A stretch of 64,000 nucleotides of DNA from assembly GCA_029204225.1 (NCBI GenBank), contig CM055108.1:15652722-15716721 (forward strand), in the 5' to 3' direction. The translations under genes were made by a program, and so were the position numbers. Source of the DNA: Diphasiastrum complanatum. Its lineage: Eukaryota > Streptophyta > Lycopodiopsida > Lycopodiales > Lycopodiaceae. This document shows, piece by piece, positions 25,377 to 35,737 of this stretch. Every line of letters starts with the position of its first letter. Position 1 is the first letter of the stretch. The notes beneath the pieces are model-generated. The model ran no database searches. It was not told where the DNA came from and saw nothing but the letters and a program-made list of their open reading frames with translations.

Positions 25377-27099
25377 GAAACTACTGCAAAACGATTTGCA
25401 TACCTGCAAACTCAACGATCTTTGAAGCAACCACATGACCTGTAAAATGATTTGCATACCTGCCAACTCAACGATCTGCAAGCAAAACAACTTGCAAATC
25501 TGCAAGCAACCACATGGCCTGCAAAACTGAGCTCTTGCCCACCCTGACCTTCGTAGCTCTATCTACAACAACGTGCTTATTTCAGGACTGGACCGGATCT
25601 TTTGAGGAGATCTCCACTGAGTACTTAGAAGAAATCTCAACCGAGTCCTATGCGATCTGGACCGAGCTGAAGAACACGCACCACCCAGTGGAGAGAGCGT
25701 CGCCTTGCAAACCTCTTTTCAACGAGGTATCCAAAAACAAAACAAAAAAACTTACAAACCCTAACCCTTAGCACCACCTTTACCTCTCTTGGGAAAAGAG
25801 GCCCTACCAACACAGAAATTATTTTCGAGTCCCTCCACGCACCTCACCCAAATCTCTCCCACTTTGCCCGAACGCCTCCTTCCACAATCTCGACTGAATC
25901 CCTAATGACATTTCAACCGAGCCCACCTAACATAACTTTGACGAAGCCTCTTCAAAAAAAAAAATTCGACCCTCCATTCAAATTTTCCAATCCGACCCTA
26001 CTTGAAATCTCGACCGGACAGTCCCTACTCGAATCTCGACCGAACAGTCCCTACTCAAATCTCAACCAGACCGACTTATTTTTTCGAGCCTTCGTTAATT
26101 TTTCGATCATTCCTGAAAATCTTTTTTTTCAATTCTTTGTTAATATTTTGATTCGTGGTTAAATTTTTTCGATCGTTCGTTAAAATTTCGATCCGTCGTT
26201 AAAATTTCAATTCGTCATTCAATTTTTTCGCTCCTTCGTTCATAATTTTTTCGATCCAGTTCATTTTCTGATCCACCTCATTTCCAAACCATCTAGTTTT
26301 CGATCTACCACATTTTTTTGATCCATCCAATTTTTCGATACCATCCATTTTTTCGACAAATTTTTTGATACCACAATTTTTTGATAACCCATTTTTTCGA
26401 TATCTCGTTTTTTAACCCATCATTTTTTCGACCCACCAGTTTTCGATTTCCATCACTTTTCCATACCACATTTTTTGATACTTCGTTACTTTTTCGATAC
26501 CTCATTCATTTTTCGATCTTGCGTTAATTTTTTCGATACTTCGTTACTTTTTCGATACCTCACTCATTTTATGATCCTTTGTTAATTTTTTCGATACTTC
26601 ATTACTTTTTTTGATACTTCATTAAAAAATTTTGATACTACTCTTTTTTTAGTCATACTATTTTCGATACCATCAATTTTTCGAGTCACCCAAATTTTTT
26701 GATCAACCGATTTTCGATTCCCCTCACTTTTCCATACCTCATTTTTCGATCCACACCCATTTTTTTGCTACCATCCATTTTTTCAATAGGGCCTTTTTCC
26801 GACCCACTCCAATTTTTCGACCCCATTAATTTTTCAACAAAAAAACAAAACTAGCTTATCCATTATCCAAGCCCCAACCTTACCAACTAACTTACCTATT
26901 ACCCGACCCCCTAGCACACCCAGTACCAGACAACTAACTTACATACTAACCAAATCCTACGATACCTAACTAACTAATATTGTAAAACAAAATTAAAAAA
27001 AAAAAAAAAAAACCAAAAACAACAAACATCCCAAAACCCAAAAATAAAAAAATAAAAAAATAAGCACGTCCCCAATGGAACACCATACAAATACCCATA
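25377..27099. repeat. Low-complexity region rich in TTTTTCGAT repeats
   Basis: 25380-25515 has a duplicated phrase (tgcatacctgc.aactcaacgatct). From about 26090 to 26860 the sequence is a degenerate array of short units like ttttttcgatac or cattttttcga. The segment from 26990 to 27060 is A-rich. It may be an old retroelement LTR or leader but cannot be assigned. Confidence 0.5.
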
Positions 27100-27620
27100 T
27101 CACAGATGAATATCCACATGACATGGTGTCACCCAGATCTGAGAAAATCAGACATCTTAGGTTATCCCGAATGCGGTCCCATACACAAGCCATCTACAAC
27201 CCCATTCGACAGCCACGAACCTGATAGAGCCGAGTCTTCACGAGCCAGAGCCAATTTTTATGGTGCTGAACCTTTACAAGCCAAAGCCCACCTTAATGGC
27301 GTTTTTGCTACCCACTGTGCTCATCATGCGAAAAGAACCCCAAAACTGGATCTACCAAAGTTTGACGGTAGCTCAGACTCTTGACCATCTTGCAAATATT
27401 TGAGAATGCGTGCGATGTGTAAGGCGAAACATCTCTCGATGATATGGTCCAACTATTTTCTATGAATCTTTTGAACATAGGAGTACTATGGAAAGAATAT
27501 CTTCTTCTTCCATGAATTTCAAGCTATATCTTACAACATCTGCTATCAATGATGGTAGATTTAGTGTCACCAATCCCGTCTTGTTTTTGACAAGGACACG
27601 TCAGAGTTTTTTACTCTAAC
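27100..27620 (+). pseudogene. Possible retroelement gag fragment
   Basis: The frame ending at 27384 contains PKLDLPKFDGSSDS. In a shifted frame the next bases read FLQIFENACDV and SLDDMVQLFSMNLL. A L-P-K-F-D-G segment followed by such a helix-rich stretch is typical of Gypsy-type gag starts. Supporting domains are missing, so the call is tentative. Confidence 0.4.
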
Positions 27621-29339
27621 TCCCAATGAAAATTGCAAGTATCTAGATGACGTGTCAATGTTGATGAATGACTTTTTGTTTGACAAGTGCTTTATAGTTT
27701 CCACTCTCTATAAAGATGATATCTTCCTTGTTTATTATTTGTCATTTTTTGATTTGATAGTTTCTTTTTTTCTTTTTTCTTTTCTAATTGCATCTATTTT
27801 TTCTAGATTTGCTTTTATCAAGGATAGCCATTGTACCAAAGAAGTCTTGTAGCGTATCTCAAAAATGCATTTTCATTCATCTATCCATTTTCAGATCACC
27901 TTGTATGAGCATATTCCAAATTTGAGAAATCTCTATCACTTCAGAGTTAATTGTTGCACCTCATCATCATATAATTCATCTTCGAATCAACTACAGCAAG
28001 ATTGAAACAAATTTAGTTAAAATTTGTTCAATCTTTAGTCCAGTCACATGTTTCCACTGTGTGTTTCAACAGCATGATCAAAACAACGATCCAACCTTGA
28101 GCATGCAAGTTACAGATAACAACATCCCCACCAACAAATTTTGGGAGAGAGGGGGGGGGGGGGGGGAGAGTGGATTTGCAGACATCCACTGGAGCAGCCA
28201 CATTGCCAGCAACACCATCGGCAAATCAACAACCAAGGTCATGAAACCAAACACAAAAAAGACACGGCTAAGAAAGCAAATGGGCAATCCAAAGAGACTC
28301 AATCAGAAGTAACCCAGTCACGACTAAGATCCTTTAGGAAAGAGAAGCACAAGCATTGGAAAATCAGTCTCTCTCTTCAGCCAGCCCTCTTGCCACAACA
28401 TCTGCATCTACTCTCATGCCTATCGCCCACACCATCTACCGATGTCACCACCACCATCCTACCCTCCATCTCTTTGTTTTCTATCGTTCCACTATTCATA
28501 TGAGAAATCTCCAATCTTTTCATATCACCGACAGTGTTATCGATGCAGCTCAAAGATCATTACGAATGTCTTGCATAGACTAACTACTACCTACATTGGT
28601 TGGTTAGCCAAAAAAGAAGACCTAAGAAAACTGACGAGGCAGCAAAAAAAGAAAAAACAAAGAATTGAGAAAGAAAGGACGAAACTTAAGCAACAGATAA
28701 GTCAGAGCGATCTTGATCAAAAGAAATTCTCTGGAGCAATGATGGTCGAATCCCCTCCTATGAAGCCCGAAGAATGGATCAAAAGAAAGAGGTGCAGAAA
28801 AGTAAAATGATGAAGAGCCTACAAGACAAAGTGAGCACCTCACCAAGTAAGTGGTGGTCAAAGCTCGACATTGCAAGCATCCAAGGCTGCGACGGTAGTA
28901 TTATTAGTTCCTTCACTCTTCCACCAGCTATCATTGTATTTCCCTACCGTCACCAACCCATCCGTCCAAATCTATTCCTAGCACCAATTTGTTGATGAAT
29001 CCACCCCCTTGAAGACTGATAACCAAGCTTTGTGCAACCTACCAATCGAAGGTTCTCCTCTTCTCGTCAAGGCAAGAGCATCAACAAGACTGGAACTTCG
29101 ATTGAGAGAAGAATTGCGGAAACACCCAGAAGCAAAATGGAGGATGCAGACCTCCTAGAAGTTAGTACCTGCCAAGAAACCAAAGATGAAACCTTCAAGG
29201 GTAGATACAAGTGATAAAAGAAAAAGACACGTGGGAAGCACCCAAGCATGCAAGTTGTGAAGCTGCTGGGAGCTCTCCAATTTTGAGAATGTCAACCACT
29301 TGTAGCAATAAGACATTCTGGTTAAATTGCGAAAAGCAG
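27621..29339. other. Unassigned region with lysine-rich frames
   Basis: 28442-28810 has a frame with a strongly basic, coiled-coil-like segment (LTRQQKKKKQRIEKERTKLK). A poly-G run lies at 28151-28166. No homology could be named. It may be decayed retroelement. Confidence 0.35.
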
Positions 29340-30560
29340 TTGTTTGATAAAGACTGGCAACAATAAGCACTTGGTTTTATGCAAGCGAACGAGGATCTAC
29401 ACTTTTTCAAGTGACGATCAAAGATGCCAACCGTAGAGCAATATCGTCCAATATGGGTTGTAGTGGGTCCTGCAACACATTAGGGGTGGGATGATGTTGG
29501 CTGATTCTGATGAATCCCCAAGATACTCGGTCAGAGCTACCCAAAAGCACCTCTCACCTTAGACCGAGGAGGTCTCTGAGAAGACGAGATGGATGAAGAT
29601 TGAGAGCCGAGTATGAGAGCCAAGGAATACTAGTTAATATTGTCAAGTAGGAACTGTGTTAGTCTCATGGTGAATCCCGAAAGATGGAATGACCATGTAG
29701 GAACTAGTATTTCTAGACAAAGTAATAAATGCAAGTAGGCCCCTCTTAGAAAAGTAGAGTGAGCCACCTTTTGATGGTGACATCTAGTGGAGAGCATAAT
29801 TCCACTTGTAATTCGTGTAATGTGGAAATGCCACTAGGATGCTACCTAAGAAGCTCTCTTGCTTATTTAAGAGACTCCCCCTTTGTAGAAGGGAGGCTTT
29901 TGCAAATGTATCTACTCCATGCTGAAATGATGGTGGTGCACTAGGAACGTCAAAGATTACGATCTTCCATCAATGGATAGCTGGATGAGTTGGTGGAATA
30001 ACCGCATCTCCCATTAGGGAGAATAGATGGTTGCAGTAAGTGATATGACTCTTGGGTTGAAAGTTGCACATTGCTCACCATGTCAAAGAGCCAAAGAATA
30101 TGCCACCTTATCGCACGACAAGTTGAGATGGCCGACATTTTAAATACAGAACTGGCATATCAGGCGCAACGTTGCTACGGATACAAAGAGCACTTACCAT
30201 TGATGGAGAAGTAATGAATGTGAAGGTCGTGAGAGCTCTAAAACATGAAATTTTTTCTTTGATGACTTGTTTCTCCAGCCAACCCTCACGCAGTCTATGA
30301 TATTCATATCACTAATAGCCCTATGTACCTATTCTGATTTTCAAAAAAGGCACTTGGAGAGAAAGCCCTATCTAGCATGCAAGCACATATACTATGTCTT
30401 TCTCGGAGTGCTTGGGCTTGATCAAAACAACAACATGTATGTGCACCAGCCCTTAATGAAGGATATCGAACTATTCCAAGCATTGACCAGGCAGAGGATC
30501 TATAATTAACTCAATATGCTTGGTGCTTATGAAGGCTGATATTAAACATGGCAGATTTTA
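29340..30560 (+). repeat. LTR-like sequence
   Basis: At about 29483-29500 a purine-rich ggggtgggatga precedes TGTTGGCTGATTC, resembling a polypurine tract plus LTR start. A tatttaag element lies near 29864, as in LTR promoters. A diverged partner (tggttttatgcaagcga ... ttggcagattcc) lies at 32390-32560. Ends are not defined. Confidence 0.35.
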
Positions 30561-30679
30561 AACATTCTAATTGCCATTAAATCGAATCCACTTCGTGTGA
30601 TCTAATTTCAATGATGTGCCATGTTGTTGTGATTTTTGTTGTACCAATGTATAGCTTAATTTATGAGATATGATTAGTT

Positions 30680-32290
30680 TTGAGAAGTAATGTTTGGACA
30701 CATTTTTATAAGCTATTTCACCTTTCTGGACACCGACAGTCAAAAAAATCGAATTTTCATGTTTTTCGGTTACTCGAAGTTTTTCAAGTTTCTCCACTAT
30801 TTTTTCGAGTTTCCACCGTCTCCACCGCCCTACACAGTTGTTTTGCATCGCCAGAAAAAAAAAATTGAGTTTTTTCAAAATCTCAATATTTGCATCCGCC
30901 AAACTACACAATAAATTTGCATCCGCCGACCTGAAGTAAATGTGCATTCGCCGTTATTTCAGATTTCAAGTTTTTGAAATTTCCGAGTTTTTTTTAGAAA
31001 ATTTCATCTAACATTTTCTCCAGTTTTTTGAATTTCTCTTGTGTTTTTTTCAAGTTTCTCCTGTTTTTTTGAGTTTTTTTTTTAATTTTTATTTTCGAGT
31101 TTGTTCAAAAAATTTCGATTTGACATGCATCCGACGACCACCTCACACGCACAATCTGTCCAAAAATTGCACCTTCCGAAATTCTAGTTTTTGTATTTTT
31201 TTTTAGATTTTCGAGTCTCTCGGAAATATTTTGAGTTATTTAGAAATTTTTCGAGTTCTCTAACTTTTTTGGAATTTTTTCGAGAAAATTGTATCCGACG
31301 ATTCCATCCACGAATTGTACAACAAGACTTTCTCTGACGATTGCATCCGACGACCTACAAAAATCTCTCTGACGTTTCCATTCGACCAATTTTTGAAATT
31401 TTCAATTTTCAATTTTCAATTTTTCTAATTTTTCGAGTTGTTCTGATTTTTTTCGAGTCTCGTTGAATTTTTCGAGTCTCTCCAAAATTTTTGAGTCTTT
31501 CTAAATTTTCAAGTTATTTCAAATTTGACACTTTTCAAGTCGTTTTGTATTGTTCGAGTTTCTCTGAATTTTTTTGTGAAAACTCAAAAAAATTAACTCA
31601 AATTTTTTTTTGAGTTGTAATTTTTAACTTTTTCGAATTTCTTCTATTTTTTCAAAAAATAAAAATCAATTTTGATTTTCGAGTTTGTTAAAAAAAATTC
31701 AATTCGACATGCATTCGACGACCACCTCATACGCACAATCTGTCCAAAAATTGCACCCTTCAAAATTTTAGATTTTGCATTTTTTTTTGAGATTTTCAAG
31801 TCTTTCAAAAAAAATTTCGAGTAATTTAGAAATTTTTCAAGTTTTTTCAAGAAAATTGGTCAAGCGATTCCATCTGACGAACTGCACAACAAAATTTTAT
31901 TTGACAATTGCATCCGATGACCTATAAAAATCTCTCTGACATTTCCATCCGACCAGTTTTTGAAAATTTTCAAGTTCTTGCATTGTCCAATTTTTCGGAT
32001 TTTTCGAGTTGCTCTGATTTTCTTTGAACCTCTTTGAATTTTTTAGTCTCTCCGAAAATTTTGAGTCTGAATTTGCGACTCATTTCAAAAAATTTCGAGT
32101 CGTTCTGACACTTTTCGAGTCATTCCGTATTGTTTGAGTCTCTCTGAATTTTTTGAGTTGTTCCGAAATTTTATCCAGTTTTCACGATTTTTCAATTTTT
32201 CGAGTTTTTTCAACTTTTTTCAAATTTTCGAGTTTCTAGCAATTTTTTTTGAGTTTAAGTTGAGGTACCGCTAGTCCCATATTTTAAAAA
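30680..32290. repeat. TTTTCGAG-rich repeat with a 584-bp duplication
   Basis: Dominated by degenerate short units such as tttttcgagttt with interspersed gcatccgacgacc. A block starting acatgcat(c/t)cgacgaccac recurs at 31123 and 31707, offset 584 bp, with continuing similarity. Reading frames are low complexity. Confidence 0.65.
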
Positions 32291-32682
32291 AAAAAAAATT
32301 GAAAAACAGTTGCTTCTCAGCAACGTATTCAATCAAATGCAAGGTTTTTTGAAAACCTTTTCTCACCACAAGAAAAAAAGGCAATTTTCTAATAAGCTGT
32401 TGGTTTTATGCAAGCGATAAAATATCTACACTTTTCGTACTGCAAAGTCTTCAAAAGTCACCAATAAAGTCCCCTTCAATAAATCTCCTCATCCAATACT
32501 GTAGAGGGACCTACAGTTGTTTGAGAAGGGAGCAATATTGGCAGATTCCTTGAGGCCAACATTAACAATAACGTGGCATCCTACATGCGTAAGACCATGG
32601 CCTAATGAGCACTTGTAAATTAACTATTTTGGAATAAACTAGACTTTGGGTCATGTGATTAAATTAATATTAAAAGACCAAA

Positions 32683-33507
32683 TAATTCACCGCGTTCCGA
32701 CGCTAGCCTGCGCTTTGCGATGCCACACCCAAGCCGTACCGCGGAAATCCTCGGCCACCCTTTGATGATGGCTTGCATTTTCTTATGCCATGCCCAAACT
32801 GTACCATGGGAAACCTCGGCCACGCACGCGCTCCAATGGGAGGCACCACTTCTACGCTGGACATACTTGCACGTGAGAATTCACCGCGCTCCCATGCTGG
32901 CCTACGCTTTGCGATGCCACACCCAAGCCGTACCACGGGAATCCTCAGCCACGCTTCGATGATGGCTTGCGCTTTTTGATGCAACGCCCAAACTGTTCCA
33001 TGGGAAACCTCGGCCATGCACGCGTGGCAATAGGAGGCACCACTTCTGCGTTGGAAATACTTGCGCGCATGAATTCACCGTGCTCCGACGTTGGCCTGTG
33101 CTGTGCGATGCCACACCCAAGCTGTACCATGGGAATCCTCGGCCATGCTCTGATGATGGCTTGCCTTTTTGATGCCACACCCAAACCGTACCATGGAAAA
33201 CCTCGGCAATGCATGCGCACCAACGGGAGGCACCACTTCCATGCTGGACATACTTGGGCACGAGAATTCACCTCGCTCCGACGCTGGCCTATGCTTTGCG
33301 ATGCCACACCCAAGCCGTACAGCGGGAATCCTCGGCCATGCTCCAATGATGGCTTGCGCTTTTTGATGCCACGCCCAAACCGTACTGCGGGAACCTCGGC
33401 CACGCACGCGCGCCAATGGGAGGCACCACTTCTGCGCTGGACATACTTGCGCATGAGAATTCACCGCGCTCCGAAGCTGGCCTACGCTTTGCAATGCCAC
33501 ACCCAAG
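32683..33507. repeat. GC-rich tandem array, unit 193-194 bp, about 4.3 copies
   Basis: The marker aattcaccgcgctcc starts near 32684, 32878, 33072, 33265 and 33458, giving spacings of 193-194 bp. Within each unit the phrase gatgccacacccaagccgta is followed about 65 bp later by a diverged copy (atgccatgcccaaactgtac), so each unit holds two related sub-repeats plus a third part. The array ends abruptly near 33507. Long frames on both strands shift from unit to unit because 193 is not a multiple of three, so I do not call them genes. Confidence 0.92.
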
Positions 33508-34007
33508 CCGATATCATTTCTGACAAACCTCCTCATAGTGTTGGGGTGATTGTCGTTCATGCCGGCAAACCATAATTAGGAAAAGCTACACTGGACAATT
33601 TGGTGTGCTCTAGGTTGCATGCCATTGTTGGACTGACTAGTGTGCCTGCTTGTTTGTTCAAGTTTTTCGATATGTTACAAAAAAACTCGCCTAGGCTTAA
33701 GAAAACTCGCTTGAGAAAGCTTGCCAAAAGTCATCTCCCAATTTGAGTATTTGCCAAATCTAGAGGTGGATTTGAGGGTGCGATAAATTCTATGTGGATT
33801 TGGAGGTGTTTCTAGCTCAAATCTTGCATTTTCAAGTATAGAAAGTGGATCTTTGTAATCCAAGCATCATTTTAGGTCAAATCACTTTGAGTAGACTGAT
33901 TTTTTAAACTAATTATTAGAATGTGGAGAAAAAAATTGATCATGATTGTTCTCTCTCTACAGAATGTGCATTCTCTCTCTATGTTCTCACCTGGCATTAC
34001 GTTGTGG
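33508..34007. other. Spacer
   Basis: No gene or repeat family is recognised between the tandem array and the GC-rich foldback. Confidence 0.4.
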
Positions 34008-34112
34008 AAGGCCCGAGGACCTCGGGCCTTCCTTGCAGGTCGGGGCCCTGCACTCGGGCTCCCGCCCTCAGGCAAGGGCCCTCCCTGCAAGGAAGGCCCT
34101 GACCGAGGGCCA
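34008..34112. repeat. GC-rich foldback island
   Basis: Perfect inverted repeat of 15 bp, ggccttccttgcagg at 34025-34039 and its complement at 34084-34098, plus an inner palindrome gcccgaggacctcgggc at 34011-34027. It could form a strong hairpin. It stands out against the AT-rich flanks. Confidence 0.8.
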
Positions 34113-34341
34113 TCAAGCTTCCACCATAGGTTGAGCACAATCCACCCGCTCCGTGCATAATAATTAAACATTGTAGTATTGAAGGGAATTGAATTTCCCT
34201 GAACTTCCAAGGAAAAATGGCCTTCCTTGTGGTTTCTCGTGTCACAATCGCACTTTCTTCGTTGGAACATTCAATATAATGGGCATATTGCACGACACCT
34301 TTTGGATTTTCTCAGAAGCTTTCAGATTTTGCCACTGGTTT

Positions 34342-34349
34342 CCACGTGG
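34342..34349. promoter_or_regulatory. G-box (CCACGTGG)
   Basis: An 8-bp palindromic G-box about 305 bp upstream of the candidate gene at 34654. A TATA-like tatttaag lies at 34491-34498, about 160 bp upstream of that start. Confidence 0.4.
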
Positions 34350-34637
34350 CAAGTATGACTGGACGAAACCCTAACTAGGAAAGAGCTATAACCCTAACAA
34401 AGTCGTAACGTGTCTTGACCCTATTTCAGAAACACGCGTTCTGCAACCGCTTAGCAGTCAAGACTTGCCAAACTCGTCACCGCTCCCATTTATTTAAGGA
34501 GACTAGCAGTATGCCTCAGGCTCACACCATCTCTTAGTCTTCGAGCTCCTTCACTGATTCTCCTTTTGCTGATGACAAATTGTGACGAAAGAGAGCCGCG
34601 TTAGATCCCTGAATATCAATTTTTCTGTTCAATTCAG

Positions 34638-34721
34638 ATGATGGCAGACGCTCATGGCGGTGTGGAAGAGGCTCACAAATGCAGTCACACTGAGGGTTGG
34701 TGTTACAAGCAGAGGATCTAA
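34638..34721 (+). other. Upstream reading frame overlapping the 34654 start
   Basis: ATG-ATG begins a 27-residue frame (MMADAHGGVEEAHKCS...) that overlaps the main start codon in another frame. If both are on the transcript, scanning ribosomes would meet it first, so it could repress the main frame. Confidence 0.45.
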
Positions 34722-35166
34722 TTGCTCATCAATGCTGCGAGATGGATACAGTGACTCCAGCTTGCGTGAAAAATCTCAAGAAAAGCAAGCCTTGCTTCTG
34801 TTGGCAATGGTTGCCATTTTTGAACTGGCATTAACATTGCAAATCTTATCCTTCAAGAATTTGGCCAAAGAATCTGGTTTCTACAGTGTCATATTGTGTA
34901 CTACTAGTGTGGGTGTAAGTTTTACTGCGTTGATAGTTATCGATGTTCTCCGCCGTGTGCACGCAGACGTTCCAGCAACTGTCAAGCTCTGTTTCTATGT
35001 GACGCTCTTCTATTTCTGCTTAGCGTTTTTCATGAATGTAACAGCCTCAAATTCTCACCATTTTTATGTGGTTCCTTCGATTTTTGTGTTAATTGCCTTG
35101 TTCATCGTTGTGCATTTCACCATGTCCAATATTGCGATGGCCAAAAATTCCCGTGTCAGATTATGA
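34654..35166 (+). CDS. Candidate four-helix membrane protein, unknown family
   Basis: A 170-residue uninterrupted frame with a polar N-terminus (1-43, Ser/Arg-rich) and four hydrophobic segments at about 45-67, 76-97, 110-130 and 137-158. A short charged loop (LRRVHADVPATVK) separates helices 2 and 3, and there is a basic C-terminal end (KNSRVRL). A sequon NVT lies at 128-130. I do not recognise the family. The arrangement resembles small plant four-helix membrane proteins, but no signature residues could be checked. Upstream lie a G-box and a TATA-like element, and an overlapping upstream frame at 34638. In a window of decayed elements, an intact frame with clear membrane topology suggests a real gene. 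No introns are needed. Confidence 0.6.
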   Translation: MAVWKRLTNAVTLRVGVTSRGSNCSSMLRDGYSDSSLREKSQEKQALLLLAMVAIFELALTLQILSFKNLAKESGFYSVILCTTSVGVSFTALIVIDVLRRVHADVPATVKLCFYVTLFYFCLAFFMNVTASNSHHFYVVPSIFVLIALFIVVHFTMSNIAMAKNSRVRL

Positions 35167-35460
35167 CGTTAAATAGCAGTATTCCAGTACGAAAATAGCT
35201 TTACTATCCTTCTCTTGCTTTTTTTTTCCACGATACCTTTGTGCGCTTAATTTTGTAAGTACGTATAGTACACACGTGTGGGCTCGGATTACAATGTTTA
35301 TCAATGCTTTTGATTGTTAATGCTTGTTGTTTGTTAAATTGCCAATCTAGATCAACTTTTTTGTGTCTAGTTTTTTGATAGATTGTTAAGCAAGCATCCA
35401 ATCACTCTTGTGGATCTTTTGTAGATCCATTTATGGTCCTAAAGTACAGTACTTTCACAT
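35167..35460. other. 3' flank of the candidate membrane-protein gene
   Basis: AT-rich with no coding signal, probably 3' UTR and spacer. Confidence 0.4.
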
Positions 35461-35587
35461 TTTTTTCTCTCAATTTTTGCCTGTGTAAAAACCCATGTAA
35501 AACTTGCATTGTCGCCTATCAAAAAACTCGGTGTAAAAACAGAATGCTGGATTTTTTGCATTTTTCGGCTGTGCAAAAAATGCAAGG
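35461..35587 (-). repeat. Copia LTR fragment (inverted copy of part of the 8433 LTR)
   Basis: The segment is close to the reverse complement of about 8541-8670, including cctgtgtaaaaacccatgta, cggtgtaaaaacagaatgct and ttgcatttttcggctgtgca. Neither LTR end is present. Confidence 0.9.
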
Positions 35588-35605
35588 GCTTTTGATTTTT
35601 TTAGT

Positions 35606-35737
35606 AGATTGTATGCCGAAGAGATGATTGACTGCTGTGCTCAAAATACGGTTACTGTGACTACAAAATTTCCTGAAGAGATAATTGACCGATGTACTCA
35701 AAATACGGTTACTGTGACTGCAAAATCTCCACTATAA
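35606..35737 (+). other. Coding-like segment with in-frame 57-bp duplication
   Basis: Preceded by a ttttttag acceptor-like sequence, the frame reads EEMIDCCAQNTVTVTTKFP, then EEIIDRCTQNTVTVTAKSP, then L and a stop. The two 19-residue units are offset by 57 bp (35618 and 35675). It may be a terminal exon of an unknown gene, possibly of the gene at 34654 or another. Confidence 0.35.

Noticed and set aside
28151-28166. Poly-G run
   Set aside because: A simple homopolymer; possibly an assembly-sensitive site but nothing functional is supported.
32683-33507. CRISPR-like array
   Set aside because: The repeats are contiguous 193-bp units without unique spacers, and the DNA is from a plant genome.
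32703-33575. Long overlapping frames on both strands (up to about 200 residues)
   Set aside because: They are produced by a GC-rich tandem repeat and change frame with each 193-bp unit.
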